DNA of 64,000 nt from Aliikangiella sp. G2MR2-5 (GCF_015687155.1 NZ_JADPQF010000003.1:542823-606822); one strand, 5' to 3'. Shown: positions 46,289 to 58,067, numbered from the stretch's first letter. Program-made: numbers and translations. The notes: a model not told the origin generated them from the sequence alone.

Positions 46289-47245
46289 ATGAGTGATTCA
46301 ATTGCAATAGCAGAGCCGGATAAGCCGGTAATCTTTATCATGGGACCTACTGCAAGTGGAAAGACTGCGTTGGCGAGTGAGCTCTACCAAACTGGGAAGT
46401 TTGAAATCATAAGTGTAGACTCGGCAATGGTATACAGAGAAATGAATATTGGGAGTGCCAAGCCGAGTGCAGAAGAACTTTTGCAGGCACCACACCATTT
46501 AATAGATTTTCTCGATCCCAAAGAGGCTTATTCTGCAGCTAATTTTGCCCATGATGCAAAAAGGCTGATCAATGATATTCATGCGCGCGGTAAAATGCCT
46601 TTGCTTGCTGGCGGAACCATGCTTTATTACAAAGCGCTTAAAGATGGACTGGCTAACTTACCGCAGGCAGATGAAGCTGTTCGAGAGAAATATAAGATTG
46701 AGCTTGTAGAGCAAGGAATTGAATCTTTATATGCTAAATTAACATTAGTCGATCCAATAACCGCGGAACGACTTCACACAACTGACACTCAGCGCATTTT
46801 GCGTGCACTGGAAGTGTATGAAGTGAGTGGTAAACCTCTTTCACAGTGGCATCAGGAGCAGCAACTCGATGCATTACCTAACCCTTTATTGTCGATAGCC
46901 TTGGCGCCAGAGGACCGCAGCGTACTGCATCAAAGAATCGCCAAACGATTTGACTTGATGATGAAACAGGGCTTTTTACAAGAAGTAGAAAATCTCTATC
47001 AACGGGGCGATCTCGAGTTGGATTGTCCATCGATGAAATGTGTTGGTTATCGTCAGCTCTGGATGCACTTGAGTGGAGAGCTTAGTCTGGAGGAAGCGAT
47101 CGAAAGAGGTATTATCGCGACCCGGCAACTGGCTAAAAGGCAGTATACCTGGTTGAGAAGCTGGCCGGATGCCAAATGGTATGATCCGTTGCAGCCAGAA
47201 CAATTGATTGCGGCGAAATCGACTATTCTAAACTTTATTTCGTAA
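46289..47245 (+). CDS. miaA: tRNA dimethylallyltransferase MiaA
   Basis: About 318 residues; adds dimethylallyl to A37 of UNN-reading tRNAs. P-loop MGPTASGKTALA, DSAMVYREMNIGSAKP, the DQ-like THTTD-type loop (RLHTTDTQRILRALEVY) and KRQYTWLRSW. ATG 46289 comes 1 nt after the mutL stop; an in-frame TTG at 46271 would overlap mutL. Confidence 0.96.
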   Translation: MSDSIAIAEPDKPVIFIMGPTASGKTALASELYQTGKFEIISVDSAMVYREMNIGSAKPSAEELLQAPHHLIDFLDPKEAYSAANFAHDAKRLINDIHARGKMPLLAGGTMLYYKALKDGLANLPQADEAVREKYKIELVEQGIESLYAKLTLVDPITAERLHTTDTQRILRALEVYEVSGKPLSQWHQEQQLDALPNPLLSIALAPEDRSVLHQRIAKRFDLMMKQGFLQEVENLYQRGDLELDCPSMKCVGYRQLWMHLSGELSLEEAIERGIIATRQLAKRQYTWLRSWPDAKWYDPLQPEQLIAAKSTILNFIS

Positions 47246-47264
47246 AATCAGCCTGACTTATCAA

Positions 47265-47969
47265 TTAAACCGGTAACCAGGGGCTACCGGTTTGCATTAC
47301 TGCGATAGTTGCAGCGAGAACAAACTGTCCAGCGTAATAAAGTGGCAATCCAAAAACACGATCACTAAATTTTGGTGTTTTAAAGCGATGACTGGCGACA
47401 AAAAAATCCGAAAGCGCAAATAGAATCGCGCCCATTGCGACCAGAGTTAACTGTCCGTCGATTCTTAAAGAAAGCCCCAGCGCGGTCATTACCGCAATAA
47501 CAAACATATAGGCGATCACGCCGTATTTAAGCACGCCGCTGAGTGAATCTTTGATCCAGTTGTAAACAAAATACATGGCGAACGATAGACCAGTCAGTGC
47601 TGCCAGCCACTCCAATCCTTGATAGTCATATTGAAGAAAAGCGGTTATATAAGCGAGGTGGCCGATTAAAAATGCTGCCATACCGGCGAGAAAACTCTTT
47701 TTACTTTTGAAAATCAAAAAGACGTCACCGATGACGCCAAAGAATACTCCGACCAACAGCAGGATAGAATAGATAGTTTGCGACTGATAAGTGAGTATCA
47801 CGCAAAAGGCGAGAAGACAAAGTGAAGTCATCGTTTTAAATGTTCCCGCAATTGCGCCTTTTTTATGATAGTCGGCGATAAGCAGCGCGACCAAAAATAA
47901 AATTGCAAAAGTTGCCAGTAGCTGACAAGTAAAAAGGATTTGGGCGGAGAGTTGTAGCGTTTCAGTCAC
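47265..47969 (-). CDS. YhhN family membrane protein (lysoplasmalogenase-like)
   Basis: 234 residues with about eight transmembrane helices and YhhN-family positions (GVFFGVIGDVFLIF; GAILFALSDFFVA). Some members hydrolyse lysoplasmalogen; activity here is not known. Convergent with miaA and an inserted gene in the miaA-hfq interval. Confidence 0.85.
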   Translation of the reverse strand: MTETLQLSAQILFTCQLLATFAILFLVALLIADYHKKGAIAGTFKTMTSLCLLAFCVILTYQSQTIYSILLLVGVFFGVIGDVFLIFKSKKSFLAGMAAFLIGHLAYITAFLQYDYQGLEWLAALTGLSFAMYFVYNWIKDSLSGVLKYGVIAYMFVIAVMTALGLSLRIDGQLTLVAMGAILFALSDFFVASHRFKTPKFSDRVFGLPLYYAGQFVLAATIAVMQTGSPWLPV

Positions 47970-48173
47970 TTTGATTCTTTTGTTTTTTTGTTGTAGATGA
48001 CTTGTATTGTGGAATAAGGTGTAAGGTGTGTCTAGTGGTTTGCTCTAATAACCCGGAGTGAAAGGTTATTGATTACATGGGAGTCATGGCATATTCTAAT
48101 TTAACCTGACTTAATGCGCCGAATAATAGGAATCATCGGTGCTCAAATTCACTGACGTATTACAGGGTGTAGT

Positions 48174-48692
48174 GTGAAAAAAGCATCTAGATTTATGCCT
48201 GAATACAATGCAAAAAAGGCAAATAAACCTGCGCTGTTGGTTCTGAGCGCAGTTGTGTTAGTTGTCTTTATCTATCAGCCGGTTTTTCTTTTGATTCCGC
48301 TAGGGGTAGCTGTATTAGTCATGCTCTGCGTTGCAATCGAGCAGCCCGGGATTGAAAAATATTTTCAAAACTTATGTGAAGATCGCAAAGGTTTATCAAT
48401 TTGTGATTTTTCCAGAGAGTTTGATCCAAAGGTTGTCGATACATGGATTATCCGTGCAGTTTATGAGCAGCTTCAAGTAGCATTACCCACGAAACAAAAA
48501 GTCCCTATTAGAGCTTCCGATAGTCTGTTTGATACATTAAAGCTAGATGAAGACGACATCGAATTAGATTTAGTCGAGGAGGTTGCGCAGAGAACAGGTC
48601 GAAGTTTGAGCGAATATAAAAATAACCCTTACTATGGGAAGGTGACAACTGTGCAAAACCTGGTTTTATTTTTTAATCATCAGGCTCGATAA
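48174..48692 (+). CDS. Unknown two-helix membrane protein with acyl-carrier-like C-terminal segment
   Basis: 172 residues; two hydrophobic helices at about 18-50, then a cytoplasmic domain. Its last 70 residues (SLFDTLKLDEDDIELDLVEE, then KVTTVQNLVLFF) run like the helix pattern of acyl-carrier or DUF1493 proteins but lack the phosphopantetheine Ser. GTG start with AGGGTG upstream. I do not know the family. Confidence 0.6.
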   Translation: MKKASRFMPEYNAKKANKPALLVLSAVVLVVFIYQPVFLLIPLGVAVLVMLCVAIEQPGIEKYFQNLCEDRKGLSICDFSREFDPKVVDTWIIRAVYEQLQVALPTKQKVPIRASDSLFDTLKLDEDDIELDLVEEVAQRTGRSLSEYKNNPYYGKVTTVQNLVLFFNHQAR

Positions 48693-48910
48693 ATGCCTTA
48701 GTAGGTTGAGTTAGCTTTGCGTAAGCCAACTTTTAAAGGACTTAGTAAAAATGGAAAGCACTCAAGAGTCCTGATATTTTGAAGGCAGACTCGAAGTCAT
48801 CGAGCTATTATCTGACAAAGCAATCAGCCATTCCCCATCGGATCTCAAGCAAAAACACTTTATAATTCACACATCTTGTTCTAATTCCCAAAATTGGCTA
48901 CCAAAACTTA

Positions 48911-51031
48911 ATGAATAAAGCCTACGAAATTTTAAAGTCTGTATTCGGCTACGATGAGTTCCGTCACAATCAAAAGGCGATCATCGAAGCGCTGATTAAT
49001 GGCCGGGATGTACTCACTTTGATGCCGACCGGTGGTGGCAAGTCTTTGTGCTATCAGGTGCCGGCATTGGTACTGGAAGGTACCGCGGTAGTGATTTCTC
49101 CACTAATTGCGCTGATGCAGGATCAGGTTGAGGCATTGGAACAGCTTGGCATTAAAGCGGCCTTTCTCAATTCAACCCTTTCCTTTCATCAGGTCCGCCA
49201 TATCGAGTCAGAGTTGCTCTCCGGCCAGCTCGATTTGTTGTATATCGCGCCGGAACGTCTGACTATGCCGTCGACTATCGGCTTATTACAACAGGTGAAC
49301 ATCTGTCTTTTCGCTATCGATGAAGCTCATTGCGTGTCTCAGTGGGGACATGATTTTCGGCCGGAATATCGAAAGCTTGACTGTTTGGCCAGTCAGTTTC
49401 CTGCGGTACCTCGTATTGCCCTGACTGCAACTGCGGATCAGCGGACCCGTCAGGAAATCATCGAGCATTTAAAGCTCAATAATGCCGAGCTTCACGTTAG
49501 CAGCTTTGATCGCCCTAACATCACTTATCAAATTCAGGAAGGGGCGAGCGGGCGTGAGCAATTGTGGCGCTTTATTCAGTCGCAGCACGCTGAAGATGCG
49601 GGAATTGTCTATTGCCTGTCGCGCAACAAAGTTGAATCGGTTGCGTCCTGGTTATCACAAAAAGGAAGGGTGGCACTGCCTTATCATGCGGGGCTTTCGG
49701 CTGAAGAACGTGCCAAAAATCAGAGCCGTTTTTTGCGAGAATCGGGAGTCATCATTGTCGCGACTATAGCTTTTGGTATGGGCATAGACAAACCGGATGT
49801 TCGTTTTGTGGCCCATTTGAGTCTACCCAAAAATATCGAAGCCTACTATCAGGAAACCGGTCGAGCCGGTCGAGATGGTGAGCCGGCGACGGCCTGGATG
49901 AGTTATGGATTACAGGATGTAATTACCCTGCGTCAGATGATGGCGCAAAGTGATGCCAACGAGCAATATAAACAAGTCTCTCGTCAGAAACTGGAAGCAC
50001 TCCTCGGTCTCTGCGAGCAAACCTCCTGCCGGCGCCAGACACTATTACGCTACTTTGGCGAGCCATTGGATTCTGCGTGTGGTAATTGTGACAACTGCAT
50101 TAATCCACCACAGACCTGGGATGCAACCGAGGAAGCGCGAAAGGCTCTTTCCTGTGTTTATCGAACCGGCCAACGTTTTGGAGTGGCTTACCTGGTGGAT
50201 ATATTGCGAGGTAAAGACGATCCTAAAATAATCGAGAGAGGTCACCATGAGCTATCCACGTTTGCCATAGGCAGTGAGCTATCTGTTGCTGAGTGGCGTA
50301 GCTTGTTTCGCCAATTGATCGCTCAAGGTCTACTTAATGTCAATCATGATCGATATGGTGCGATTGAACTGGACGAGTCCTGTCGTCCATTGTTAAAGGG
50401 CGAAGCAACCCTGGCTGCGCGAAAGCCGGTAGAGAAGGAAAAGGAGAGTAATAAGTCGAGGAGTTCAAGAGCTGCGAAGCTTTCTTCAATTCACTTACCA
50501 CTGTTTGAAGCACTGAAGGCGTTGCGCCGAGCCTACGCCGATGAGCAGGGTGTTCCGCCCTATGTCGTTTTTCACGACGCAACGCTGATTGAAATGGTTG
50601 AGAAAAGGCCTTCTACTTTGAGTGAGATGCAATTTATAAGTGGAGTCGGTAGTCGAAAAATAAGTCTCTACGGTGATGAGTTTCTGTCCACTATCAAAGC
50701 GCATCCTTTGCCACAAGGCGTATTTCCTCAGTTGTCGGATACGGTCAATGAAACGATGATATTACTTTCACAGTCGTTAAGCGTGAAAGATATTAGTCAA
50801 CGGCGAGAGCTTGCTGAGTCAACCATTTATTCTCACCTGTCCACTGCAATTGAGGCGGGATTAATCGATCCAACCGAGGCACTGGCGCTAGACTCCGATG
50901 ATTACCATTTAATCGTTCAAGCGCTTAACAGTGTCGACGCAAGTTTAAAAGATGCGCGAGAGCTGTTGGGGGAAGCATTTGATTATGGTGTGATCCGTTG
51001 TGTGGCGGCTGCCGAAGGATATTCTAACTAG
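48911..51031 (+). CDS. recQ: ATP-dependent DNA helicase RecQ
   Basis: 706-residue 3'-5' superfamily 2 helicase. Walker [17 protein letters not shown] box [18 protein letters not shown], motif [14 protein letters not shown]. Zn-binding RQC begins [15 protein letters not shown] and ends CGNCDNC; winged helix, then HRDC domain at about 530-605. An extra C-terminal helix-turn-helix-like region ([21 protein letters not shown]) covers about 625-700. Not translated with its neighbours. Confidence 0.96.
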   Translation: MNKAYEILKSVFGYDEFRHNQKAIIEALINGRDVLTLMPTGGGKSLCYQVPALVLEGTAVVISPLIALMQDQVEALEQLGIKAAFLNSTLSFHQVRHIESELLSGQLDLLYIAPERLTMPSTIGLLQQVNICLFAIDEAHCVSQWGHDFRPEYRKLDCLASQFPAVPRIALTATADQRTRQEIIEHLKLNNAELHVSSFDRPNITYQIQEGASGREQLWRFIQSQHAEDAGIVYCLSRNKVESVASWLSQKGRVALPYHAGLSAEERAKNQSRFLRESGVIIVATIAFGMGIDKPDVRFVAHLSLPKNIEAYYQETGRAGRDGEPATAWMSYGLQDVITLRQMMAQSDANEQYKQVSRQKLEALLGLCEQTSCRRQTLLRYFGEPLDSACGNCDNCINPPQTWDATEEARKALSCVYRTGQRFGVAYLVDILRGKDDPKIIERGHHELSTFAIGSELSVAEWRSLFRQLIAQGLLNVNHDRYGAIELDESCRPLLKGEATLAARKPVEKEKESNKSRSSRAAKLSSIHLPLFEALKALRRAYADEQGVPPYVVFHDATLIEMVEKRPSTLSEMQFISGVGSRKISLYGDEFLSTIKAHPLPQGVFPQLSDTVNETMILLSQSLSVKDISQRRELAESTIYSHLSTAIEAGLIDPTEALALDSDDYHLIVQALNSVDASLKDARELLGEAFDYGVIRCVAAAEGYSN

Positions 51032-51428
51032 GTATTATGACTTTAAGATTTGGGGATCTTGGTAAGATTTACGTTATTCTATGAAATATTTCGTAGTCGA
51101 TATCGTTTGAAGTCGATAGAATATCAACTTTATTGGGGATATTTGCTCCACAGGTGTTGAACTTGCTGGATTTTAGCCCCACTAAGGAAGAGAAAAGGTT
51201 TTAGTACCATTACCTTTGCATATTTAGCGAAAGCAGGAATTAGGTGCTAAAATTATTTTCGAGGCGGTAGATTTTTTGAATTTGTCGCTTTTTGTCATGA
51301 AAACGGGACGTTTTTGTCAAAGTATTGCTATCAGTCTGCAGGCTTTACAAGAACAATAACTATACAAAGAGACTCACAAACCCTCGTTTTAAGTCTCAAC
51401 AGAAAAAGAATATTTAAAGGAGACAGTT
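51032..51428. other. 397-bp region between recQ and hfq
   Basis: No gene. It contains a spaced inverted repeat ATTCTAT (51076-51082)/ATAGAAT (51116-51122) and a repeated AGTCGATA. The hfq promoter should lie here, since miaA, its usual upstream partner, is 4 kb away. RBS TAAAGGAGAC ends the region. Confidence 0.5.
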
Positions 51429-51701
51429 ATGTCAAAAGGGCAGAGCTTACAAGACCCTTATCTTAATGCGTTGCGAAAAGAGCGCGTTCCAGTTTCAATT
51501 TTCCTTGTTAACGGTATTAAATTGCAGGGGCAGATCGAGTCTTTCGATCAGTTTGTTGTATTGTTGAAAAACACTGTTAGTCAAATGGTCTATAAACATG
51601 CCATTTCGACAGTCGTTCCAGCTCGAAATGTTAAGCTACCACATGGTGGTGAAAATGAGCATGGTGGCGATAATGGTGGCGATAGTCAGGGGAATTATTA
51701 A
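51429..51701 (+). CDS. hfq: RNA chaperone Hfq
   Basis: 90-residue Sm-like hexameric RNA chaperone. [20 protein letters not shown] start, Sm1 [15 protein letters not shown] and Sm2 [12 protein letters not shown] are diagnostic. The C-terminal tail is Gly/Asp/His/Asn-rich ([11 protein letters not shown]...), of intermediate length. Strong RBS AAAGGAGAC. Confidence 0.98.
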   Translation: MSKGQSLQDPYLNALRKERVPVSIFLVNGIKLQGQIESFDQFVVLLKNTVSQMVYKHAISTVVPARNVKLPHGGENEHGGDNGGDSQGNY

Positions 51702-51745
51702 TCCTGAGTATTCTACTTAACGATCAAAGTCAAATACCAGTCTAT

Positions 51746-51780
51746 ACGCCGGCCATCGATGATGGTTGGCGTTTTAACTT
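51746..51780 (+). terminator. Terminator-like hairpin between hfq and hflX
   Basis: A 12-bp stem with 3-nt loop (51746-51772; outer pairs ACGCC/GGCGT, two central G-T wobbles) followed by TTTAACTTTTT. It would uncouple hflX from hfq. Confidence 0.7.
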
Positions 51781-51845
51781 TTTGTCTATCATTTATTCAC
51801 CAAGTTTGACCGCGAATTTTGCGGCAGCAATCAAGAGTTACGCCA

Positions 51846-53147
51846 TTGTTTGAAAGACACGCAGGCGGAGAAAACGCCGTTCTTGTCCACATTGATTTCC
51901 CTGATGCGCAAAACAAAGAAGATAAAGATGAGTTCATCGATCTTGCTATTTCTGCTGGTTTGCAAATAAAAGAAATCGTTGGAGGCAGCAGGCAAACGCC
52001 ACATCCGCGCTATTTTATTGGTAGTGGTAAAGCTGAGGAAATTGCTCAGCATGTTAAAGACAAAGAAGCCGATGTCGTCTTGTTCAATCATCGACTGTCA
52101 CCAGCTCAGGAGCGAAATCTGGAGCGCCTGGTCGAGTGTCGGGTGATCGATAGAACCGGATTAATTCTCGATATATTTGCCCAGCGCGCGCAGACTCATG
52201 AAGGAAAGCTTCAAGTCGAGTTGGCCCAACTAAATCATTTATCCACCCGCTTAATCAGAGGCTGGACTCACCTTGAGCGACAAAAAGGTGGTATCGGTCT
52301 TCGTGGTCCGGGGGAAACTCAGCTGGAAACGGACCGACGCTTGTTGCGTGAGAGAATCAAAACCATTCGCAAGCGTCTGGAAAAAGTTGAGAAGCAGCGG
52401 GAGCAGAGCCGGCGTTCGCGTAAGCGAGGAAACTTGCCAACCGTGGCCCTGGTGGGATATACCAATGCCGGCAAGTCGACTTTGTTTAACCGTATCACCG
52501 AGTCTACTGTATACGCCGCGGATCAATTGTTTGCGACCCTGGACCCGACTCATAGAAATATCGAATTAGTACCTGGTCAACAAGCGATTCTATCCGATAC
52601 AGTTGGGTTTATTCGTCATCTTCCTCATGATTTGGTTGCTGCCTTTAAAGCAACCCTGCAGGAAAGCCGTCAAGCTGACATTTTGTTACATGTTATTGAT
52701 GCGTCTGATGAAAGAAAAGACGACAATATTGAGCAGGTTTATGATGTACTCGAAGCTATCGGGGCTCGAGATATAAAGACCGTGGAGGTCTACAATAAAA
52801 TCGATGCTATGGAAGAAGTCGTTTCCAAAGTTGAGCCGGGGATTGATGATGAACCAGATCGGGTCTGGGTTTCAGCGAAAACTGGTGAAGGTATGGAGCT
52901 CTTATGCCAAACTATAAGTCATCAATTGGACATACAGTGGCAGCAGTTATGTTTACGAATTGTACCTCGCGACCTGGGTTTAAGAAGTGAATTACACGAC
53001 TTGAACGTGATAGAGTCGGAAAATGTAGAAAATGATGGAAGTTTTAAGCTACAGATTCGTATTAGTCAGGCTGACTGGCGAAGATTGGTAAGGAAAACCG
53101 AAGGACATATTGAAAAGTGTGTTCTTGAAGAAGATAGAGAGGATTGA
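51846..53147 (+). CDS. hflX: Ribosome-associated GTPase HflX
   Basis: About 433 residues; splits or rescues stalled ribosomes. N-terminal HflX domain (LSPAQERNLERLVECRVIDRTGLI), G1 GYTNAGKSTLFNRI, G3 LSDTVGFIRHLP. The homologous start is the TTG of LFERHAGGE (aligns to MFDRYDAGE in E. coli); another in-frame TTG lies at 51819. Neither has a strong RBS. Confidence 0.94.
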   Translation: MFERHAGGENAVLVHIDFPDAQNKEDKDEFIDLAISAGLQIKEIVGGSRQTPHPRYFIGSGKAEEIAQHVKDKEADVVLFNHRLSPAQERNLERLVECRVIDRTGLILDIFAQRAQTHEGKLQVELAQLNHLSTRLIRGWTHLERQKGGIGLRGPGETQLETDRRLLRERIKTIRKRLEKVEKQREQSRRSRKRGNLPTVALVGYTNAGKSTLFNRITESTVYAADQLFATLDPTHRNIELVPGQQAILSDTVGFIRHLPHDLVAAFKATLQESRQADILLHVIDASDERKDDNIEQVYDVLEAIGARDIKTVEVYNKIDAMEEVVSKVEPGIDDEPDRVWVSAKTGEGMELLCQTISHQLDIQWQQLCLRIVPRDLGLRSELHDLNVIESENVENDGSFKLQIRISQADWRRLVRKTEGHIEKCVLEEDRED

Positions 53148-53258
53148 TTTGCATCCTTTATCCAGCCTCAATAAAATGAGACCAGCAGACTACTTGAGAA
53201 AAGTTGGTTATTAGGTCGAACTAACAAGTAAACAATTAATCATTAATTGGAGAAAAAG

Positions 53259-54296
53259 ATGCCTTGGAATGAACCGGGTAATAATAATGGTAATAAGGAT
53301 CCTTGGGGGAACCGCAATAAAAATGACGGTCCACCAGATTTGGATGAAATGCTAAAGAAAGTCACTGGTATATTTGGTGGCGGTAAAGGGGGGAGTACAA
53401 GTAATAAAAGTGCACCCAAAGGTTTTTTTATTACTGGGTTACTTATTCTTGCTGGTATTTGGGGATTCAGTGGTATTTATACTATTAATGAAGCCGAGCG
53501 TGGGGTTATTCTTCATTTTGGCCAATATGACCGTACCGTTGGAGCCGGTTTGGGCTGGGTTCCTCGAGGAGTCGAAAAGGTCATTAAAGTTAATACCGAT
53601 ATAATGCGTAGCACCAAAGTCGAAGGTGTTATGTTGACCAAAGATATCAATATTGTTGAAGTGGATGTTGGTATTCAGTACAAGATTGAATCTGCGGAAG
53701 ACTATCTATTTAATCTAGCGGATGCTGAAGTCACCCTAAATCAGGCTGCTGAGTCTGCACTAAGGCAGGTAGTAGGCAACTCTGTCGTTGATGCGATATT
53801 AACGACTGATAAAGAGCGTATACAGAACGAACTCAAGTATGAAATGGAACAAGTTCTTGCTGGGTATAAAAGCGGTCTGGCAGTACGAACAGTAACCCTT
53901 GAAAGAGTTCGCCCGCCAAGGGAAGTGAACGATGCGTTTGAAGAAGTAAACCGGGCGGCGCAGGACGCTAAAAAAGTAAAGCAGGAAGCAGATGCCTATG
54001 AAAATGAGAAACTCCCGCTCGCTATCGCTAAGGCTGAAAAGGCTCGCCAACAAGCTGATGCCTATAGAGCAACTATTCTTGCCAAAGCCAATGGTGAAGT
54101 AGCGCGTTTTAAGCAGTTGCTTCCGCAATACACTGCAGCACCGGAGGTTACTCGAACTAGACTTTATATAGATGCGGTTGAAGAAGTTATGTCAAAATCC
54201 ACTAAGGTGATGATTGATACGGATGGTAATAACAACATGTTGTATCTACCGTTAGATCAGATTATGAAAAATAAGCGTGGAGGTAACAATGAGTAA
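53259..54296 (+). CDS. hflK: HflK subunit of the HflKC membrane complex
   Basis: 345-residue SPFH/prohibitin-family protein that forms, with HflC, a large periplasmic cage around FtsH protease. Asn/Gly-rich cytoplasmic N terminus, TM helix at about 52-72 (GFFITGLLILAGIWGFSGIY), SPFH domain and long C-terminal coiled coil rich in EAEKARQQADAY. ATG with TTGGAG upstream; a TTG at 53247 is in frame but less well spaced. Confidence 0.95.
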   Translation: MPWNEPGNNNGNKDPWGNRNKNDGPPDLDEMLKKVTGIFGGGKGGSTSNKSAPKGFFITGLLILAGIWGFSGIYTINEAERGVILHFGQYDRTVGAGLGWVPRGVEKVIKVNTDIMRSTKVEGVMLTKDINIVEVDVGIQYKIESAEDYLFNLADAEVTLNQAAESALRQVVGNSVVDAILTTDKERIQNELKYEMEQVLAGYKSGLAVRTVTLERVRPPREVNDAFEEVNRAAQDAKKVKQEADAYENEKLPLAIAKAEKARQQADAYRATILAKANGEVARFKQLLPQYTAAPEVTRTRLYIDAVEEVMSKSTKVMIDTDGNNNMLYLPLDQIMKNKRGGNNE

Positions 54297-55191
54297 TCGA
54301 GGTTTCTTTACTATATTAATTACCTTACTTTTGTTAGTTGTTGGCTCAAAGTCTATCTATATTGTCGATCAAACAGAAAAAGCTTTAGTGCTCCGTTTCG
54401 GTAAAGTTCTACGTGACTCTGAAAACATTCCTGTTGTAAATGATCCGGGTTTGCACTTCAAAGCACCCTTCGTGGACTCAATCGTTATTCTGGACAAGCG
54501 AGTTCAATTAATGGACGGCTCTCCTGATGTCTTTACAACTCAGAATAAAGAGTTTCTGGAAGTCGATACTTATGTTCAATGGAAGGTTGTTGATTTCGCT
54601 AAATTCTATATTCGAACAAATGGCAATTTTAAGAATGCTGAAGACTTTCTTGAGAACTATGTCGACAATGGTTTGCGCAACCAATTTGGTAATCGTACTC
54701 TCGAACAAGCAGTTTCTGGAGAGCGGGAAGAACTTATGGACGAAATCAAAAGCTTCGTTAATCAAGCAGACAAAGCCCCTGAGTACGGTATGGAAGTGGT
54801 CGATATCAGAGTTAAAAAGGTGAATTATACTCCCCGAGTACTGGCTAATGTTTATGAGCAAATCAAGTCTGAGCGTCGTGCGCAAGCGGTAAAAATTCGT
54901 AGTGAAGGCCAACAGGAAGCAAATATTACGATTGCAAAGACCGATGCTGAAGTATTAAGAACGCTTGCAAATGCAGATGAATATGCGCGTACGGTTAAGG
55001 GTAATGCAGATGCTGAAGCAGCGAAAATTTATGCTAATACCTATAACAAGAATCCTGAGTTCTACGCGTTTTTGCGCAGTCTTGACGCTTATAAAGCATC
55101 GTTTAATAAACAGGGCGACATTATTGTCGTTCAGCCTGATAGTGATTTCTTTAAGTACTTTAAAGATGCTAAAGGTAAGAAAAGCAAATAA
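54289..55191 (+). CDS. hflC: HflC subunit of the HflKC membrane complex
   Basis: 300 residues, paired SPFH partner of HflK. N-terminal TM helix directly at residues 5-24, SPFH region (YIVDQTEKALVLRFGKV) and a coiled C terminus (VKIRSEGQQEANITIAKTDAE). Start overlaps hflK by 8 bp; RBS GGAGG lies in the hflK end. Operon hflK-hflC. Confidence 0.96.
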   Translation: MSNRGFFTILITLLLLVVGSKSIYIVDQTEKALVLRFGKVLRDSENIPVVNDPGLHFKAPFVDSIVILDKRVQLMDGSPDVFTTQNKEFLEVDTYVQWKVVDFAKFYIRTNGNFKNAEDFLENYVDNGLRNQFGNRTLEQAVSGEREELMDEIKSFVNQADKAPEYGMEVVDIRVKKVNYTPRVLANVYEQIKSERRAQAVKIRSEGQQEANITIAKTDAEVLRTLANADEYARTVKGNADAEAAKIYANTYNKNPEFYAFLRSLDAYKASFNKQGDIIVVQPDSDFFKYFKDAKGKKSK

Positions 55192-55212
55192 TTGAAAGGT
55201 ATTCGAACTTCC

Positions 55213-55238
55213 AGGCAGCCATATGGCTGCCTTTTTTA
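55213..55238 (+). terminator. Intrinsic terminator after hflC
   Basis: Stem AGGCAGCC/GGCTGCCT with ATAT loop and T6. Confidence 0.9.
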
Positions 55239-55261
55239 TTGGTAAATAAGAGTATTTAGTT

Positions 55262-55444
55262 ATGACAGATTTTCTAGCCGCTTTCGCGATAGCCATGATT
55301 CTGGAAGGTATGATGCCATTTATTTCACCCAAAAACTGGCGTGAAATGGTTATAAAAATCAGCATGTTACCTGATAGCCAGCTACGCAGGTTTGGCGCGC
55401 TGGTGATGCTCAGTGGGCTGGTATTGCTCTATCTTGTGCGCTAA
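55262..55444 (+). CDS. DUF2065 membrane protein (YjeT-like)
   Basis: 60-residue protein with two hydrophobic helices, of the DUF2065 family always found between hflC and purA. Typical GMMPFISPKNWREMV and LRRFGALVMLSGLVLLYLV. Function unknown. Confidence 0.92.
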   Translation: MTDFLAAFAIAMILEGMMPFISPKNWREMVIKISMLPDSQLRRFGALVMLSGLVLLYLVR

Positions 55445-55549
55445 ATGAACAAAAATTGTTAAAAAATCCCTAAAAAGTGCAGAAATTTGCGTTTGATAAG
55501 AGTAAAATGCGCGGTTTCCTGTCAGGGCAACTGAAAAAGAGATAGTTAA

Positions 55550-56863
<1,314 letters not shown>

Positions 56864-56882
56864 TATTAACCGCTCAAATAAG

Positions 56883-56907
56883 AAAGCCGCTTTTTAGCGG
56901 CTTTTTT
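56883..56907 (+). terminator. Intrinsic terminator of purA
   Basis: AAAGCCGCT/AGCGGCTTT stem, 4-nt loop, T6. Confidence 0.95.
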
Positions 56908-57044
56908 ATTTGGCTCTCTGCACTAGTTTAATCAAGCTTGAGGGAAATGCTCGCTAATATCAGTTTAAGCTACGCTCTGCTTTTAATTACATCATTTATC
57001 CTATAGGATTATTTAAATGTATGAAAATTAATCAGGAAAAAGGT

Positions 57045-57581
57045 ATGAAAGGAGTGGCTAACTCTTTGATCTCGAGTGTCTTTTGCATGCTTTTCTGCCA
57101 GATGGCTATTAGCGGGGAAATTTACAAATGGACCGATGAAAAAGGAAGGGTACATTACAGTGACAAACCTGCTAACAAGTCAAAAAAGGTTGAGTCGAAA
57201 AAGGTTGAGCTGAAAAACATTTCTAGCGTAAAAGGGGATCCGGATAAAGTAAAACAAGCCACTACGGTGCTCTCAAAAAGCCTTCAGAAAAACCAACAAT
57301 CTAATAATAAAAGTAGTTTCAGTAGAAAAATATCTGCAAACACACAGAGTCCAGGACTATCAGACAAAGAAATAAAGTCACGCATTACTGCGTGTCGTAA
57401 GGCAAATAATGTTGATTGTTCACGTTCAGATATCATCAAACAGAAAAGGGACGAGGACTGGATAAATAGTCCTGGTGGTAAAGAGCACCTCAAAAGAGTT
57501 TCCGAGCAGGCCAGACAACGGAAGGAAGCTCAGCAAAGACGAATTCAGAATTGTTACATGAGTGGGCGAACTAATTGCTAG
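57045..57581 (+). CDS. DUF4124 domain periplasmic protein
   Basis: About 178 residues: signal peptide (hydrophobic, ends near ISGE), DUF4124 motif IYKWTDEKGRVHYSDKP, then a Lys/Ser-rich disordered part and a C terminus with four Cys. ATG at 57045 has AGGA 7 nt upstream and gives a compact signal peptide; an ATG 24 bp earlier is possible. Confidence 0.8.
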   Translation: MKGVANSLISSVFCMLFCQMAISGEIYKWTDEKGRVHYSDKPANKSKKVESKKVELKNISSVKGDPDKVKQATTVLSKSLQKNQQSNNKSSFSRKISANTQSPGLSDKEIKSRITACRKANNVDCSRSDIIKQKRDEDWINSPGGKEHLKRVSEQARQRKEAQQRRIQNCYMSGRTNC

Positions 57582-57629
57582 AATCGTTTGAGTTAAAGTT
57601 TCGATTTTATTTCGGGTAAATCGGCCGCA

Positions 57630-58067
57630 TTGAAACTTATCGCTTATCAAGATAAAGACTTCCATTATCTATGGGATACTTATGTGTCCACCATGAAGTG
57701 CCAAGTTGAAAAGCAGGTAGGGTGGAATGATTGCTGGCAAAAAGCCCATTTTAAAGTGTTGCTCGATAATTACAGTACTTTTGTTATCGAAGAAAATTAC
57801 CATCACGTAGGTTATGTTCAATTTAGAGATAGAGGCGAAAAAGTTTATATCGTGATGTTAGTACTGGAATTTTCACACCAATCGAAAGGAATTGGGGCTG
57901 CGGTTTTGAATCAAATTCAGAGCGAGTCCCAAGGTAAGGCGATTGAGCTACGTTGCTTTCAAGTCAACCAGCGAGCTTTTCAGTTCTATAGTGATAACGG
58001 GTTTAGAGCTATAGATAAAGATGATGATTTTATCCTAATGCGTAGAGAGAGTAACTCCAGCGCTTAA
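57630..58067 (+). CDS. GNAT family N-acetyltransferase
   Basis: 145 residues. Acetyl-CoA motif A: VLEFSHQSKGIGAAVLNQI (Q-x-x-G-x-G/A), followed by FYSDNGFRAI. Substrate unknown. TTG start with a weak RBS; the first ATG would remove motif residues. Confidence 0.82.
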   Translation: MKLIAYQDKDFHYLWDTYVSTMKCQVEKQVGWNDCWQKAHFKVLLDNYSTFVIEENYHHVGYVQFRDRGEKVYIVMLVLEFSHQSKGIGAAVLNQIQSESQGKAIELRCFQVNQRAFQFYSDNGFRAIDKDDDFILMRRESNSSA

